Shown: positions 10,048 to 18,904, counted from the stretch's first letter. The stretch: DNA of 64,000 bases from Meandrina meandrites (GCA_963693305.1 OY855903.1:27595955-27659954), one strand, 5' to 3'. Numbers and translations: made by a program. Notes: generated from the sequence alone by a model not told the origin.

Positions 10048-10328
10048 CATTTCTAATGTTTTTGAATCAACAGTTCTTCAGTCAGCGTAAATCTTAGCAA
10101 CTCTTCGAATAGCGATTTAACCTTTTCACTCCCGTTTGAAGCATTCACGAACGCATCTAACAGCTTCCCAAGATCAGTTCGAAAGGATAAAACCGCGTCT
10201 TGTTAATTTTTTTGTTCTAACCAAACGACAAGAACTGTCTATACGCTAGAAGATGAAGCAACTGAATAGATTTTAAGTGTGTTGTACTAATAAAGCAACG
10301 GGCTTTCACGCTTCGCCAAGCATGTCAA

Positions 10329-10425
10329 TCAAAACACGTGAAACTTGTCTCGAGAACGTTCTGTACACGTGTCAATAACACGAGTCAAAACACGTGAAAC
10401 TTGTCTCGAGAACGTTCTGTACACG
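10329..10425. repeat. Two 41-bp direct repeats with E-box and XhoI-type palindromes
   Basis: Identical copies at 10329-10369 and 10385-10425 (56-bp period) each include AACACGTGAAAC, TCTCGAGA and GAACGTTC. Additional CACGTG words occur just outside, at about 10365 and 10434. These are possible binding sites for a dimeric factor. Confidence 0.9.
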
Positions 10426-10740
10426 AGTCAAAACACGTGCCATAACACGAGACAGGAAAAACTAAATGCATGACGGCGGGCGGGAAACCGCTTCTTCCAA
10501 ACACTGAACAACTTCGCGTGTTATATCTCTAACTTCTCTAAGACATGCCGGTGTGAAATATTCATTCACAAGAAAAGAAATGAAATGTGTTAGTACGATC
10601 ATGATTTGAAATATAATTAAAAATCTTCTTTTTTCAAATATTAATTAAAGCACCAGTCAAGTCGTCGCAAAACGTCACGCGTGAAGATAACAGAAATCAT
10701 TCTTTAATAAAGTGAAAGAGTGTGCGCTTAGACTGATATC

Positions 10741-11406
10741 TTATTTCGAAACGTCGACCGCGCTGCCCAGAAACTTTTTTTGAAGCCTAATTCTTTCTTC
10801 GTGCATGGCCTCTTGTCGTATTTTTTCTATGTCAGGGCTGCTTTGTTTATTTTTTTCCTTGGGAAGTGTTCCTTTCCGAAGAATCTCCTTCTGAATTAGA
10901 TAGCTCTGTTTTTCATCAAGAATGCTTTGAAACTCAGAATCACTGATTTTTCCGTCAATGAGTGATTTTGACAGTATGCGGTTGACAGTATCGCATTTTG
11001 ACATAGCCAGTGTCATGATTTTGCAGTGTTTGATAAGTTTGGGCTCAAGCTTTTTGTAAAAACCGGTTAGCCCAGCAGCTGTTAGCCCAAATAAAGAGGC
11101 AACACAGCCAATTGGTATTGCCGCAGGAATTCCAATGCCTGTAAAAGCAGCTGCTACTCCACCTGCGGATAGAAAACCACTAATACCGCCAGAAGAAAAG
11201 CTAGCATAGTTGATAATGGTTTTAGTTCGTTTATATTTTTTGGCAACAAGCCTATAATGGGAAACTTCATCACTTAAATATTTTAAAACTTCGTTTGCTT
11301 TCTGCATACGAAAGTTGTTATCTGGTTGAGTTGGAAGAACTGGATAGAGTGACTGTGTTTCTGTTTGTTCATAAGCTGGTGCAGATGGTAATACGTTGGA
11401 TGCCAT
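10741..11406 (-). CDS. Putative membrane protein, 221 aa (Polinton)
   Basis: The second in-frame ATG (11406, context ACCATGG) is preferred over 11448, because the longer form overlaps the end of the upstream gene. The N-terminus is proline-rich (SAPAYEQTETQSLYPVLPTQP, containing a PxAY-type stretch). A central Gly/Ala-rich hydrophobic block (about residues 75-125) could form a hairpin of two membrane-inserting helices, and a charged helical tail follows. It lies head-to-tail with the candidate minor capsid gene, so both are probably structural. It might be a membrane-active virion protein, but no family was recognised. Confidence 0.65.
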   Translation of the reverse strand: MASNVLPSAPAYEQTETQSLYPVLPTQPDNNFRMQKANEVLKYLSDEVSHYRLVAKKYKRTKTIINYASFSSGGISGFLSAGGVAAAFTGIGIPAAIPIGCVASLFGLTAAGLTGFYKKLEPKLIKHCKIMTLAMSKCDTVNRILSKSLIDGKISDSEFQSILDEKQSYLIQKEILRKGTLPKEKNKQSSPDIEKIRQEAMHEERIRLQKKFLGSAVDVSK

Positions 11407-11434
11407 GGTTATATTTACAAAATTATTTTCTTGT

Positions 11435-12106
11435 TTAATTAATTTCAATTAGAAACTGAAGAGGCAAGCCGTTAAAGTCAAATAGATTATTATTTTGGTC
11501 CCTGACAGAAATTGTCATATTTGAGATATGCTTATCAGCAGAAACATCGCGTAAGACATGTTGTGGGCTGCTTTGATAAAAAACTTTTTCAAAAGGTTTT
11601 CCCTTTATGTCAAAAGTTTGTAAAACAGTAGACGGTTTGCCATTTAACAGATTCTGTTCTTTGTCAAGTAGGTCGCAATGAATGTAATATGTCGTTTCGG
11701 AATTCAGCTTTTTTATGAACGTTTTAAATTCCAATGTAAAAGAGTTTAAATTGAGTAAATTGCCTAAATTGGAATCAATAACAATCTTTTTAAACTGTGG
11801 ATTTGTGATTACAAGCTGGCCAACGATAGTATTAACATCTGTTTGCAATGGGACCCTATGTTTGTTTAAACTGTTTCTGATTTCACTCGCCAACGCATCG
11901 AGTGTATAATGGCCCGGCAAAAAAGTAACTTTGAAAGGCTTTTTGTCATCATCTAACAAAGTAATTGCTCCCTCTTCCTTTAAGTTAAACCACGAATTGT
12001 AAAGAGAACAACTTAATAGCCGGATATAGCTTGGTTTTTGAATAGGCTGGGGTTCAAAATAGACCGTATGTGGATTTTCTTTTGTAACAACAGTAAGAAT
12101 AACCAT
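11435..12106 (-). CDS. Candidate minor capsid (penton-like) protein, 223 aa
   Basis: The protein is beta-strand-rich throughout. Its C-terminal pattern is a YYIHCDLLD strand, then VLQTFDIKGKPFEKVFY and finally SVRDQNNNLFDFNGLPLQFLIEI. Similar strings recur in proteins of cnidarian Polinton-like elements, where a single-jelly-roll vertex protein is expected. The size suits a penton-type protein. It is transcribed with the membrane-protein gene downstream and divergently from the 587-aa gene (35 bp apart), implying a shared bidirectional promoter. Assignment rests on pattern and context, and structure prediction would settle it. Confidence 0.55.
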   Translation of the reverse strand: MVILTVVTKENPHTVYFEPQPIQKPSYIRLLSCSLYNSWFNLKEEGAITLLDDDKKPFKVTFLPGHYTLDALASEIRNSLNKHRVPLQTDVNTIVGQLVITNPQFKKIVIDSNLGNLLNLNSFTLEFKTFIKKLNSETTYYIHCDLLDKEQNLLNGKPSTVLQTFDIKGKPFEKVFYQSSPQHVLRDVSADKHISNMTISVRDQNNNLFDFNGLPLQFLIEIN

Positions 12107-12140
12107 TTTTATAATTAGAGAAAAATATTTTGTTTAAATA

Positions 12141-13904
12141 ATGGATAATGAATGGACCGGTGGTGGAGGATGGTTGAATGCTTATTCGAGGCAGCAAAGA
12201 ACCAAAAGTGCAGCGAAAGCTGATGCAGCAAAAGACAAGGCCCCTCAGCCTTCACAGCACAGCAGCGCATCTGCGCTTCTAAAATGGATTCAGACACCAG
12301 AAGCTAACAGCATTGCCAAAGTAGCAGAACAAAAGGCATGGAAAACTTTTAATGCAAAATACCCGAATGCTGATAAATCAAAGTTTGAGCCACAGACCGA
12401 TTTCACCAAAGACCACACAGCAACCTCAGAAATTTATTTCAAAGCAGGGCCAGGCCATTTGATAAACGTTTTTGGTTCAGACAGCAAATATTGGAGCCCG
12501 GAAATGAAAAGTGCGCTGGGTGTTGGCCAATCATCAGAAGGGTTCCCACAACAGCTTACACCAAGTGGTTTAAAAGGTGACTCTTTGCCGATTCCTGCTG
12601 TTGGCTTTCACGAAGCCGCCCCGAGTTTGAAAAAAATATTTAATAACCAACTGAATATTTACGTAACACCGGACCAGTATTTCACAACAAAGTTCAGAGA
12701 GGTATTTCAAAAAACCAAACTCACCCACCATTCAGGGAAAGAGTCAAAAACATGGCTAGCCGGCCCAAATATGAGATATTGGCCACAGCAGCTGAATTTT
12801 GCTGTCTGGTGTGCGACAACGGGCTGTGGTATAAGTCGCGAAATTTTTGATAACAACTATGCTATGCCAGAGAATGTGCGAGCTTTTTACAGGTTCCATA
12901 TATATTTTACTGTCAGGCGAATATTGTTTCAGATGGGGGGAATACAAAGCATAAGCGCTTTGCCAGGCGACCCAACTTTTGACCAGATTAACAACAAATA
13001 CGACGTGGCTTCATACAAAAGAATATGCAATGAGTTCGGAGTCGACCCGTCAAGCGATTTTCGTTTTACAAGAGGCGCAAACCACGGCCTGGGAAGCGTT
13101 TACATCTATGTGTCAAACATTGGACTGTCTAAAGAAGAGGGAGACATTTACCCCGGGGGGTCAAAAAAGTTCTCAGACGAAGGTGGATCAGGCTCAAAAG
13201 GTAACTTGATTTATTATATCGAGCCAGATGACGCTGCCTACGGACAGGCAGACTGGTTTTGTCCAAATGTAGCAGAAGGTCTAACGCAGGCGGGTTTGTC
13301 GCGAATAAACCAGTCGATAGAGGCGTTCGTTTACTGTGTTTTGGGTTCACAGGTAAACGTTAGAAGCAGCATACTTGGGTCAGGAGGGCGCGCAAAGGAA
13401 GCGCAAAGTGAGTTCCTTGTTTTAGTGGAAGACTCAATAAGGCAACCGGATCTGGCAAAGTCAGTTCAAAGGTATCAACTTGCTATAGATGAGGCTAAGG
13501 TGAGGCTTAACCTTGCTGTGTGTCCGGGGGCCTGGCTGATGCCTGCGCGGATGGTAATAAATACGGGAAGTGTTATTGGTTACAACAACCAGCTAAAACA
13601 AGCTATACCAGGCATGAAGCTAGGGGTTAACGACGAAGTAAATAAGAGCACAAAAAAATCAGGGCTAAAGCTGATGGCAGGAGGACCAACAAAGATAAAC
13701 CCACCAAACAGCCACCCCTCAAACCCGATACACAAGGAAGCAACGCAGCCTGAAAAAAATAGGCCCGAGACTGAAGAACAAACACCTCAGCCTGATGAGC
13801 CAGTAAAAGATGTAGGTGGCACTGAAACACACGAAAATAACAAAGCAGCTATTGCTGTTGCCGCGGTAGGTGTTGCGGCTTTGATTTACGCTTTTATGCG
13901 TTAA
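12141..13904 (+). CDS. Polinton structural-type orphan, 587 aa, C-terminal membrane anchor
   Basis: The product starts MDNEWTGGGGWLNAY and has a long globular body rich in aromatic residues (residues about 40-500) with no motif I can place. A Pro/Glu/Thr-rich linker follows (TQPEKNRPETEEQTPQPDEP), then one C-terminal hydrophobic helix (AAIAVAAVGVAALIYAFM). The linker plus tail anchor looks like a virion surface or membrane-linked protein. It is the second largest gene of the element and every codon is open. Its last 4 bp overlap the convergent 458-aa gene. It could be a second capsid or attachment protein, but no homology is claimed. Confidence 0.65.
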   Translation: MDNEWTGGGGWLNAYSRQQRTKSAAKADAAKDKAPQPSQHSSASALLKWIQTPEANSIAKVAEQKAWKTFNAKYPNADKSKFEPQTDFTKDHTATSEIYFKAGPGHLINVFGSDSKYWSPEMKSALGVGQSSEGFPQQLTPSGLKGDSLPIPAVGFHEAAPSLKKIFNNQLNIYVTPDQYFTTKFREVFQKTKLTHHSGKESKTWLAGPNMRYWPQQLNFAVWCATTGCGISREIFDNNYAMPENVRAFYRFHIYFTVRRILFQMGGIQSISALPGDPTFDQINNKYDVASYKRICNEFGVDPSSDFRFTRGANHGLGSVYIYVSNIGLSKEEGDIYPGGSKKFSDEGGSGSKGNLIYYIEPDDAAYGQADWFCPNVAEGLTQAGLSRINQSIEAFVYCVLGSQVNVRSSILGSGGRAKEAQSEFLVLVEDSIRQPDLAKSVQRYQLAIDEAKVRLNLAVCPGAWLMPARMVINTGSVIGYNNQLKQAIPGMKLGVNDEVNKSTKKSGLKLMAGGPTKINPPNSHPSNPIHKEATQPEKNRPETEEQTPQPDEPVKDVGGTETHENNKAAIAVAAVGVAALIYAFMR

Positions 13905-15277
13905 CGCCGCTTCTTTATGTATTTTTCAACAAGAAAGGCAACCACAGCCAAAATAATCAGCCAGGTGTGCTCAGCAAGAAAACCGATAGCTTGACCGGCG
14001 GCTTTGAAAAGAAAGCTCACAATTGAGCCAATAAGACCTGGCAGAGCTGATGCAATCTTTGAGCCAATATCTTTTAGACCTTTTCCCAACGCTTTACCGG
14101 TGGCTCTCAAAGCGTTTGTAATAGCCCCAATGACAGCGCCAATTGTGACCCCGGCAGCAAGAACGATAGCCGTAACGGTAACACCATATTTTTTGAATAT
14201 CTCCTTTACCCTCTCACGAAGTGGAAGCGCTCTTTCTCTTTCATCAATCTGCGTTTGCAAACGAGCAAGCTCCTCTTGTCTTTCCGCTACTCTTCCTTCG
14301 GCAGCTTGTTTATCAGAAGGTGATGTGTTTTCATCGTCGATAACTGCCTGATCTTCCTCATTTTTGCGCTGCAGTTCTGCTTCTTGTTCTTTCAGCTCAT
14401 CTAACGTTCTTGTGTCGTTAAGCCTCGCTTCCATTGTGTTTCTTTCTCTCTCTTTAGCGGCTAGGCTTGCTCTAAGTTGGTTGACCCTGGTTTGTTCTTT
14501 GGCTTTGGTTTTAGCTTTTTTCTCAAGAGCCGCCACCTCTGTTTTTGCGTTTTCAAAATCATTTTGAAGATTTTTTTTCAGTTGCTGCAGTCTCCGCAGT
14601 TCTGATTCACTTTCAACGTTTGACCCCAGTTGTTCAATACTGGCTTGAGTTCGCTCAATTCTTATTCTAAGATCTTGCACTTCTTGGGCGGCTTTTTCTC
14701 TTTCAGAGGCGAGTTTTTCTCCATCTCTGAGTTCTTTTTCAGCTTCTCTTAATCTCTTCCGGTTTTCTCTTATTTCATCATTGTCTTGAGCAATCAGAGA
14801 TTCAGCTTCTGGACCAAGGGATGTTTTGAACTTGTCTGTGAATTTTTTCAGAAGACTTTTCCCATCTTGTTTGAAAATTTCAGTCTCACCACCTTTTGTT
14901 CCAAATGAAACGATTGTAGTGTCTTTGCCAGGCTTTTTGCTGAAACCGATTGGGCCTAATTTCCCAAAGTCAACTCTTGGAAACTTCCTTTTAATAAAAT
15001 CTCTTGCTCTTTCAAGAAGTGCTGGTTTGTCATCTTGATGAATAAAGCCACTCAACAAAGGTATATCTTCATCAAATGATGTTTCTGGAAGTCCGCTCAG
15101 TTCATTCAGTTCAATTTGTTCACCATAGCGTGTGGATTCTGCTTCAGGCGGAAATAGCGGCTGACTTGTGTCTATCTCAGTATCAACATTAAAATCATAT
15201 TGATCATCACCATTTTTATTGTCAAGATCCTTGTCAAGATCTGGTTGCTCCATACCAAATTCGCCACCTTCTGCCAT
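13901..15277 (-). CDS. Long coiled-coil protein with C-terminal membrane segments, 458 aa (Polinton)
   Basis: The acidic N-terminus (about 1-90) is followed by a globular patch (SFGTKGGETEIFKQDGKSL). From about residue 165 to 340 there is a continuous charged helix rich in E, K, R, L and Q with heptad character, made for a coiled coil. The C-terminus has alternating Gly/Ala-rich and hydrophobic helices (VTAIVLAAGVTIGAVIGAI and HTWLIILAVVAFLV) and ends KYIKKRR. Such a rod tethered to a membrane or capsid interior could be a fibre or scaffold protein. It is transcribed opposite to the 587-aa gene and divergently from the major capsid gene. Confidence 0.7.
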   Translation of the reverse strand: MAEGGEFGMEQPDLDKDLDNKNGDDQYDFNVDTEIDTSQPLFPPEAESTRYGEQIELNELSGLPETSFDEDIPLLSGFIHQDDKPALLERARDFIKRKFPRVDFGKLGPIGFSKKPGKDTTIVSFGTKGGETEIFKQDGKSLLKKFTDKFKTSLGPEAESLIAQDNDEIRENRKRLREAEKELRDGEKLASEREKAAQEVQDLRIRIERTQASIEQLGSNVESESELRRLQQLKKNLQNDFENAKTEVAALEKKAKTKAKEQTRVNQLRASLAAKERERNTMEARLNDTRTLDELKEQEAELQRKNEEDQAVIDDENTSPSDKQAAEGRVAERQEELARLQTQIDERERALPLRERVKEIFKKYGVTVTAIVLAAGVTIGAVIGAITNALRATGKALGKGLKDIGSKIASALPGLIGSIVSFLFKAAGQAIGFLAEHTWLIILAVVAFLVEKYIKKRR

Positions 15278-15298
15278 CGAATATCAACAAAGTTGATA

Positions 15299-15366
15299 AG
15301 TTGATGAAGTAATTTTATATTTACAATTGAAATTTTTTAATTGAATATTTTATATTCTTTACAATA
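15299..15366. promoter_or_regulatory. Bidirectional promoter region, coiled-coil gene / capsid gene
   Basis: About 90 bp separate the divergent starts at 15277 and 15367. The interval has the class A palindrome at its left edge, an ATAAGTTGATGAAG partial copy, and A+T-rich TTTTATATTC-type sequence immediately before the capsid ATG. Confidence 0.55.
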
Positions 15367-16626
15367 ATGGACGGTGTACAGGAAAACCTTCGGCCAACAC
15401 GCAGTGAAAAAACTCTTGGCGCGCTAAGAGCGGAGCGCGCGGTAAAACGAATCACTTTCAACCCCACAGAAGCCAAACCAGAGGAAACGCTTTATGTTTC
15501 GGTTCCCAAGCTGAATGAAAACGAGGTCATTGTTCCTGGTTCACTTGCGCTACGCTTCAACATCGATTTGAGCGGAGGCCATGCCAACAACTTTCTAGTC
15601 GACAATGTTGGACGGGCGCTAGTTTACAAACTTGTTGTGAAGTACTCTGGCACAATCCTGCAGGACACAGTTGATTACGACATTTACAAAATATTCGAGG
15701 ACCTCTTCCTATCGCAGGAGGAGCGCGACAACATGCTGCAAGATGGAATCCAGAGTGTGGGCCTCAACAAAATTCGCTCAAACGCGGGTGACAAGCAGAC
15801 CACAGGCGTCGATTCGGAAAACAAACTGAACGGGATTTACGGATCAAAATACAGGATACGACTTGACCACCAGATTTTGAACGACCACGGGACCTTTTAT
15901 CCGCAGGCTCTATACAATGATCTTGTGTTCGAACTGACACTTGCGCCAGCCTCTCAGGTTGTCAGAGGCTCCGATAAAACAAAACTGGAATACAAGCTGA
16001 AAAACATCCAGCTGGAGTACGAGATGATAAGAAGCAAAACACTGGCAGATGAAGCCCTCAGCGAGTACACAAATGGAAAAGAATTTGCGTATGACCACAT
16101 CCAGCGTGACGAAGTGGTTACCTTTGTCAAAGCAACAGACACAAGTCTGAATCTCAGAGTTAACCCGCAGAGAAGGTCCCTCAAAGGCATCTTGCTACTG
16201 TTTGTCGAGCCCTATGTTGCTGGTGGAAGGCATTCAGAAAATTACTTTAACCCAGACCTAACGAAAATTAGTGTCACAGTGAACGGCTCGCCCAACAGGC
16301 TGTACAACAACGGACTTGAAGGAATTGATATTTGGGAGGAGGTCAAACGCTTCTTTCTCAAAGCTGAAAACAAAACACAGCACATGAATGCAACAAAGTT
16401 TTATGCAGATAACAAGTTCGGGGTTATGATCGATCTGCGTTCCATGGCTGATCACTCTATGCACGGAAGCGGCACGCGACTTGTAAACACAAAGGATGGA
16501 GTACAGCTGGAGCTTGAGAGGAATGCAAGCGGCTCTGGCAATGACAAAGTTAGATGCCACATTTACGTAATCAGCGACGCGCAGATGAATATATTAAAAA
16601 GGCAATTAGAATCTGTTCTGTATTAA
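15367..16626 (+). CDS. Major capsid protein, double-jelly-roll type (Polinton)
   Basis: The 419-aa product has the layout of Polinton/NCLDV-lineage capsid proteins, with two beta-rich halves. The N-terminal half contains NNFLVDNVGRALVYKLVV, IYKIFEDLFLSQEERDNM and RIRLDHQILNDHGTFYPQAL. The C-terminal half contains KISVTVNGSPNRLYNNG, VMIDLRSMADHSMHGSGT and CHIYVISDAQMNI. The last blocks resemble the hexon-like family repeatedly annotated in cnidarian elements. The protein would build the hexon-like trimers of an icosahedral shell. The ATPase gene follows 22 bp downstream on the same strand. The ORF is complete with no break, and assignment is by recognition, without alignment. Confidence 0.8.
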   Translation: MDGVQENLRPTRSEKTLGALRAERAVKRITFNPTEAKPEETLYVSVPKLNENEVIVPGSLALRFNIDLSGGHANNFLVDNVGRALVYKLVVKYSGTILQDTVDYDIYKIFEDLFLSQEERDNMLQDGIQSVGLNKIRSNAGDKQTTGVDSENKLNGIYGSKYRIRLDHQILNDHGTFYPQALYNDLVFELTLAPASQVVRGSDKTKLEYKLKNIQLEYEMIRSKTLADEALSEYTNGKEFAYDHIQRDEVVTFVKATDTSLNLRVNPQRRSLKGILLLFVEPYVAGGRHSENYFNPDLTKISVTVNGSPNRLYNNGLEGIDIWEEVKRFFLKAENKTQHMNATKFYADNKFGVMIDLRSMADHSMHGSGTRLVNTKDGVQLELERNASGSGNDKVRCHIYVISDAQMNILKRQLESVLY

Positions 16627-16648
16627 TATAGCAACTGAGTTGCTGAAG

Positions 16649-17251
16649 ATGGATCCGAGCAAGATACCCTTTAACGCTCTGATTGTGGGGCCGACGAATT
16701 CAGGAAAATCGAAGTATGTGGTTGACCAGATCTATGGCCCTTTCCGCGGCAAGTTTGACTACATTGTGCTTATCTGCCCAACATTCGCGCACAACAAGAC
16801 CTACTACCGAATTGGTGAAAATGATCTAAGAATGTTTGTGATAATATGCAAGCAGCACGAGGTTGAAATTTGGTTGAAATTCGTGAGCTGGCTTTTTGAG
16901 GGCACCAACACGCTCATAATCCTAGATGACTGCGCAGCCTCCAAAGATGTAAAAGGGCGCACAGGCCAGCTGGTGAATCTTGGCTTTTCCGCTCGGCATA
17001 TCGGAATCAGCGTTTGGGTGCTGACCCAGAAGATAACCAGCATAACACCTTCCTTCCGTGAAAACGTGGCGGCTATCGTTTTATTTTACACTCCCTCAGC
17101 CAAAACTACGAAGGCAATCTTTGAAGATTACGCCGGCGAACTCTCCCACGATGAGTACAAAAATCTGATTTCAAAGCTGAAAGAGCGGAAGTTCTCTTAT
17201 CTCGTGTTCTCGCTTCGCTACCCCTACGGATTATCATATCAACTAAGTTGA
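16649..17251 (+). CDS. A32/FtsK-type genome-packaging ATPase, 200 aa
   Basis: The ATG at 16649 is chosen, since the frame extends upstream only through non-ATG codons. A Walker A loop lies at residues 13-21 (VGPTNSGKS) and a Walker B at about 88-93 (TLIILDDCA), with an ISVWVLTQ strand beyond, the usual order for A32-like packaging ATPases of Polintons and large DNA viruses. It should pump the genome into preformed capsids. A class B palindrome lies 5 bp before the ATG, and a class A palindrome overlaps the stop codon. The small size is within the normal range for this family. Confidence 0.88.
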   Translation: MDPSKIPFNALIVGPTNSGKSKYVVDQIYGPFRGKFDYIVLICPTFAHNKTYYRIGENDLRMFVIICKQHEVEIWLKFVSWLFEGTNTLIILDDCAASKDVKGRTGQLVNLGFSARHIGISVWVLTQKITSITPSFRENVAAIVLFYTPSAKTTKAIFEDYAGELSHDEYKNLISKLKERKFSYLVFSLRYPYGLSYQLS

Positions 17252-17303
17252 TAAGTTGATAATTTTGAATTAAAAAAATAAAAGTTGTATATAGTATATA
17301 AAC

Positions 17304-17879
17304 ATGGCAGAACAAGAGTTCGCAGATGTTATAAACCTACTGGAAGCTGAGCCGTCAAGCAGCCCGGCTGATAGTAGCCTTGTGCCACAGTTGCTATCCG
17401 GACCTAACATTCCTGCTCTTCGTGAGCAGCTGGCCGTGCTTGTATCAACAGGCAAATCCAAAGAGGCCATTGGAGTGCAGTTAACACATGAGCAGTTGAA
17501 ACGCTTGACTGATAAAGAAGTTGAAAAGTACTACAAGAGATATGAAACCTTCGTTGGCAGCAAGACAACCGAAAGCATGGTTGACAACCTGCTTACGCTT
17601 GTGACAAGAGGCCTGCAAATGGTTATTGAAATAGATGACGTTGATGCAATGAAAAAAGAACTAAAAGAAGACTTCATTATTAACAAAGAAATGACAAATT
17701 TTGTTGGCAGTCTCTCTTTGAAATATGGAAAATTTCTTGCTCCTATTTCTGCTGCTTTGATAACGGCGAAGCACATTGATTTTAATTCGCATTTGGAGAA
17801 AAATGACAAAGCAAAATTAGAAGAAATTCCTGAGCATTCCTCACCAACTACTGAACATTTGCAGACAAATTCTGAATAA
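17304..17879 (+). CDS. Unknown helical protein, 191 aa (Polinton)
   Basis: The start ATG follows TATAGTATATAAAC, an A/T-rich TATA-like run that recurs before other genes of this block. The protein is mainly alpha-helical, acidic at both ends, with an N-terminal EFADVINLLEAEPSS and a central SMVDNLLTLVTRGLQMVIEIDDVDAM. A Gly/Ser-containing mildly hydrophobic stretch (FVGSLSLKYGKFLAPISAALI) may pack or contact a membrane. It lies in the rightward structural run between the ATPase and the small membrane proteins, so a virion or assembly role is likely. No family was recognised. Confidence 0.65.
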   Translation: MAEQEFADVINLLEAEPSSSPADSSLVPQLLSGPNIPALREQLAVLVSTGKSKEAIGVQLTHEQLKRLTDKEVEKYYKRYETFVGSKTTESMVDNLLTLVTRGLQMVIEIDDVDAMKKELKEDFIINKEMTNFVGSLSLKYGKFLAPISAALITAKHIDFNSHLEKNDKAKLEEIPEHSSPTTEHLQTNSE

Positions 17880-17912
17880 TTGCTTAATAATTTTTTATTT
17901 GCTTAACATATA

Positions 17913-18401
17913 ATGTCAACCGAACAATCCGAGCAGGTCGAAACCCCGCAACAACAGGTCGATATAACACAGCAAGCAACAACTCCAACTCCAACTACAG
18001 CCCCGCGTGCAAAAAATCCCAAGCGTGTGGCTGCTGGCAAAGCGGTTGCTGAAAGAACGCGGCTGGCCCGTGAACAACAGAAAAAAGCTGCAGCTGAGGC
18101 TGCTATCATAATCGCAAACAACAAGGCAAAGGGTAGCAACTCAGTTGCTGATCCCCCGGTTTCTGAGCCAACACCGATTATTGCAGATGAAACCCTAAAA
18201 AGTACCGAAGAAAAAAATAGCAGTCTCAGCACCACACAATGGATTGGTGTTGTCGGCATAGTCGTTTCACTGATCGGTATTTATTACAAACGTGAAGAGC
18301 TCAAGGCCGCATTCAGCAAAAAAAATACACCTGAGCCAGCACGTGCTGAGCTACAACCTGCTCGCCCGACACAGACCAGAGTTTTAAGTCATATGGATTA
18401 A
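17913..18401 (+). CDS. Low-complexity protein with one C-terminal membrane segment, 162 aa
   Basis: Residues 1-35 are Gln/Thr/Pro-rich (ETPQQQVDITQQATTPTPT), residues 36-75 are Ala/Lys/Arg-rich helix, and one hydrophobic span near 110-128 (WIGVVGIVVSLIGIYY) is followed by a basic tail. It looks like a type II or tail-anchored small virion membrane protein with a DNA-binding-like basic arm. A class B palindrome (18135-18149) lies inside its coding sequence. The ATG is preceded by AACATATA. Confidence 0.6.
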   Translation: MSTEQSEQVETPQQQVDITQQATTPTPTTAPRAKNPKRVAAGKAVAERTRLAREQQKKAAAEAAIIIANNKAKGSNSVADPPVSEPTPIIADETLKSTEEKNSSLSTTQWIGVVGIVVSLIGIYYKREELKAAFSKKNTPEPARAELQPARPTQTRVLSHMD

Positions 18402-18452
18402 ATATTTATGAATTAATATTATACCTCATCAACTTTGTTGATACAATATATC

Positions 18453-18608
18453 ATGAAGAAAGTTGATATTCCACAAGTTCTTATCTCAACCGCAGCCATT
18501 TTTGGGATCGGACTGTTATGGTACGACTTCAATGTGAAGATTTTTCTTACAGTCCGCGATCTTATGAAGGCCACAATATTTGACCCGGACTCAGAAGAGA
18601 CAAATTAA
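18453..18608 (+). CDS. Tiny membrane protein, 51 aa (Polinton)
   Basis: The ORF is short but has the same setting as its neighbours: a class A palindrome 10 bp upstream, an ATATATC run before the ATG and a stop directly followed by the A/T-rich spacer. The product has one hydrophobic span (about residues 8-24, VLISTAAIFGIGLLWY) and an acidic end, DPDSEETN. The spacer after its stop is nearly repeated after the next gene, which also ends in an EET(D) tail, hinting at an old tandem duplication. Confidence 0.6.
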   Translation: MKKVDIPQVLISTAAIFGIGLLWYDFNVKIFLTVRDLMKATIFDPDSEETN

Positions 18609-18642
18609 TTTTTATTTAAACTTTGTATGTTTCTATATAATT

Positions 18643-18849
18643 ATGGTGAAAGTTCCAACGCAAATATTTGTTGTCAATTCTTTAGCAGGCGTAGTCATTT
18701 TTAGTTATTGGTTGTATGTTACTTACAAGACAATTGATTCATTGTATTGGTTGGCAAAAGACCCTTCGAATTTTGTTGAATTGGTAGAGAAAAATGAAGC
18801 AGATGACACGGAAGCAGAAGAGGACACGGACGCAGAAGAGACAGATTAA
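18643..18849 (+). CDS. Small membrane protein with acidic tail, 68 aa (Polinton)
   Basis: The ATG at 18643 directly follows CTATATAATT and is preferred over an upstream start at 18580 that lies inside the preceding gene. One hydrophobic span (residues about 8-26) is followed by a short amphipathic part and a tail of repeated Glu/Asp (EADDTEAEEDTDAEETD). It is probably a virion membrane or scaffold component. Its stop and spacer resemble those of the 51-aa gene. Confidence 0.6.
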   Translation: MVKVPTQIFVVNSLAGVVIFSYWLYVTYKTIDSLYWLAKDPSNFVELVEKNEADDTEAEEDTDAEETD

Positions 18850-18904
18850 TTTTTATTTAAACTTTTTGTATGTTTTATATACGTATCAACAAAGTTGATA
18901 GATA

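Larger units (their letters stand above)
9630..10740. promoter_or_regulatory. Gene-free cis region rich in palindromes
   Basis: This 1.1-kb stretch is the largest gene-free interval of the element. It holds a TGACGTCA box followed at once by CGACACAGCTGTGTCG near 9810-9835, GTCCCACGCCGTGGGAC at 9878-9894, three copies of GGTTACGGCGTAACC spaced exactly 51 bp apart, and a 41-bp repeat carrying CACGTG, CTCGAG and AACGTT. Such a layout fits an origin, enhancer or control region. The role is inference. No ORF of note lies inside. Confidence 0.65.

Noticed and set aside
14004..15038. Plus-strand ORFs of 67-115 codons opposite the coiled-coil gene
   Set aside because: They are Ser/Ala/Leu-rich mirror frames of a Glu/Lys/Arg-rich coil and show no motif.
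16640..16648. Earlier non-ATG start (TTG) for the ATPase
   Set aside because: The codon lies within the class B palindrome. The ATG at 16649 is in better context and leaves the Walker A loop at its usual distance.
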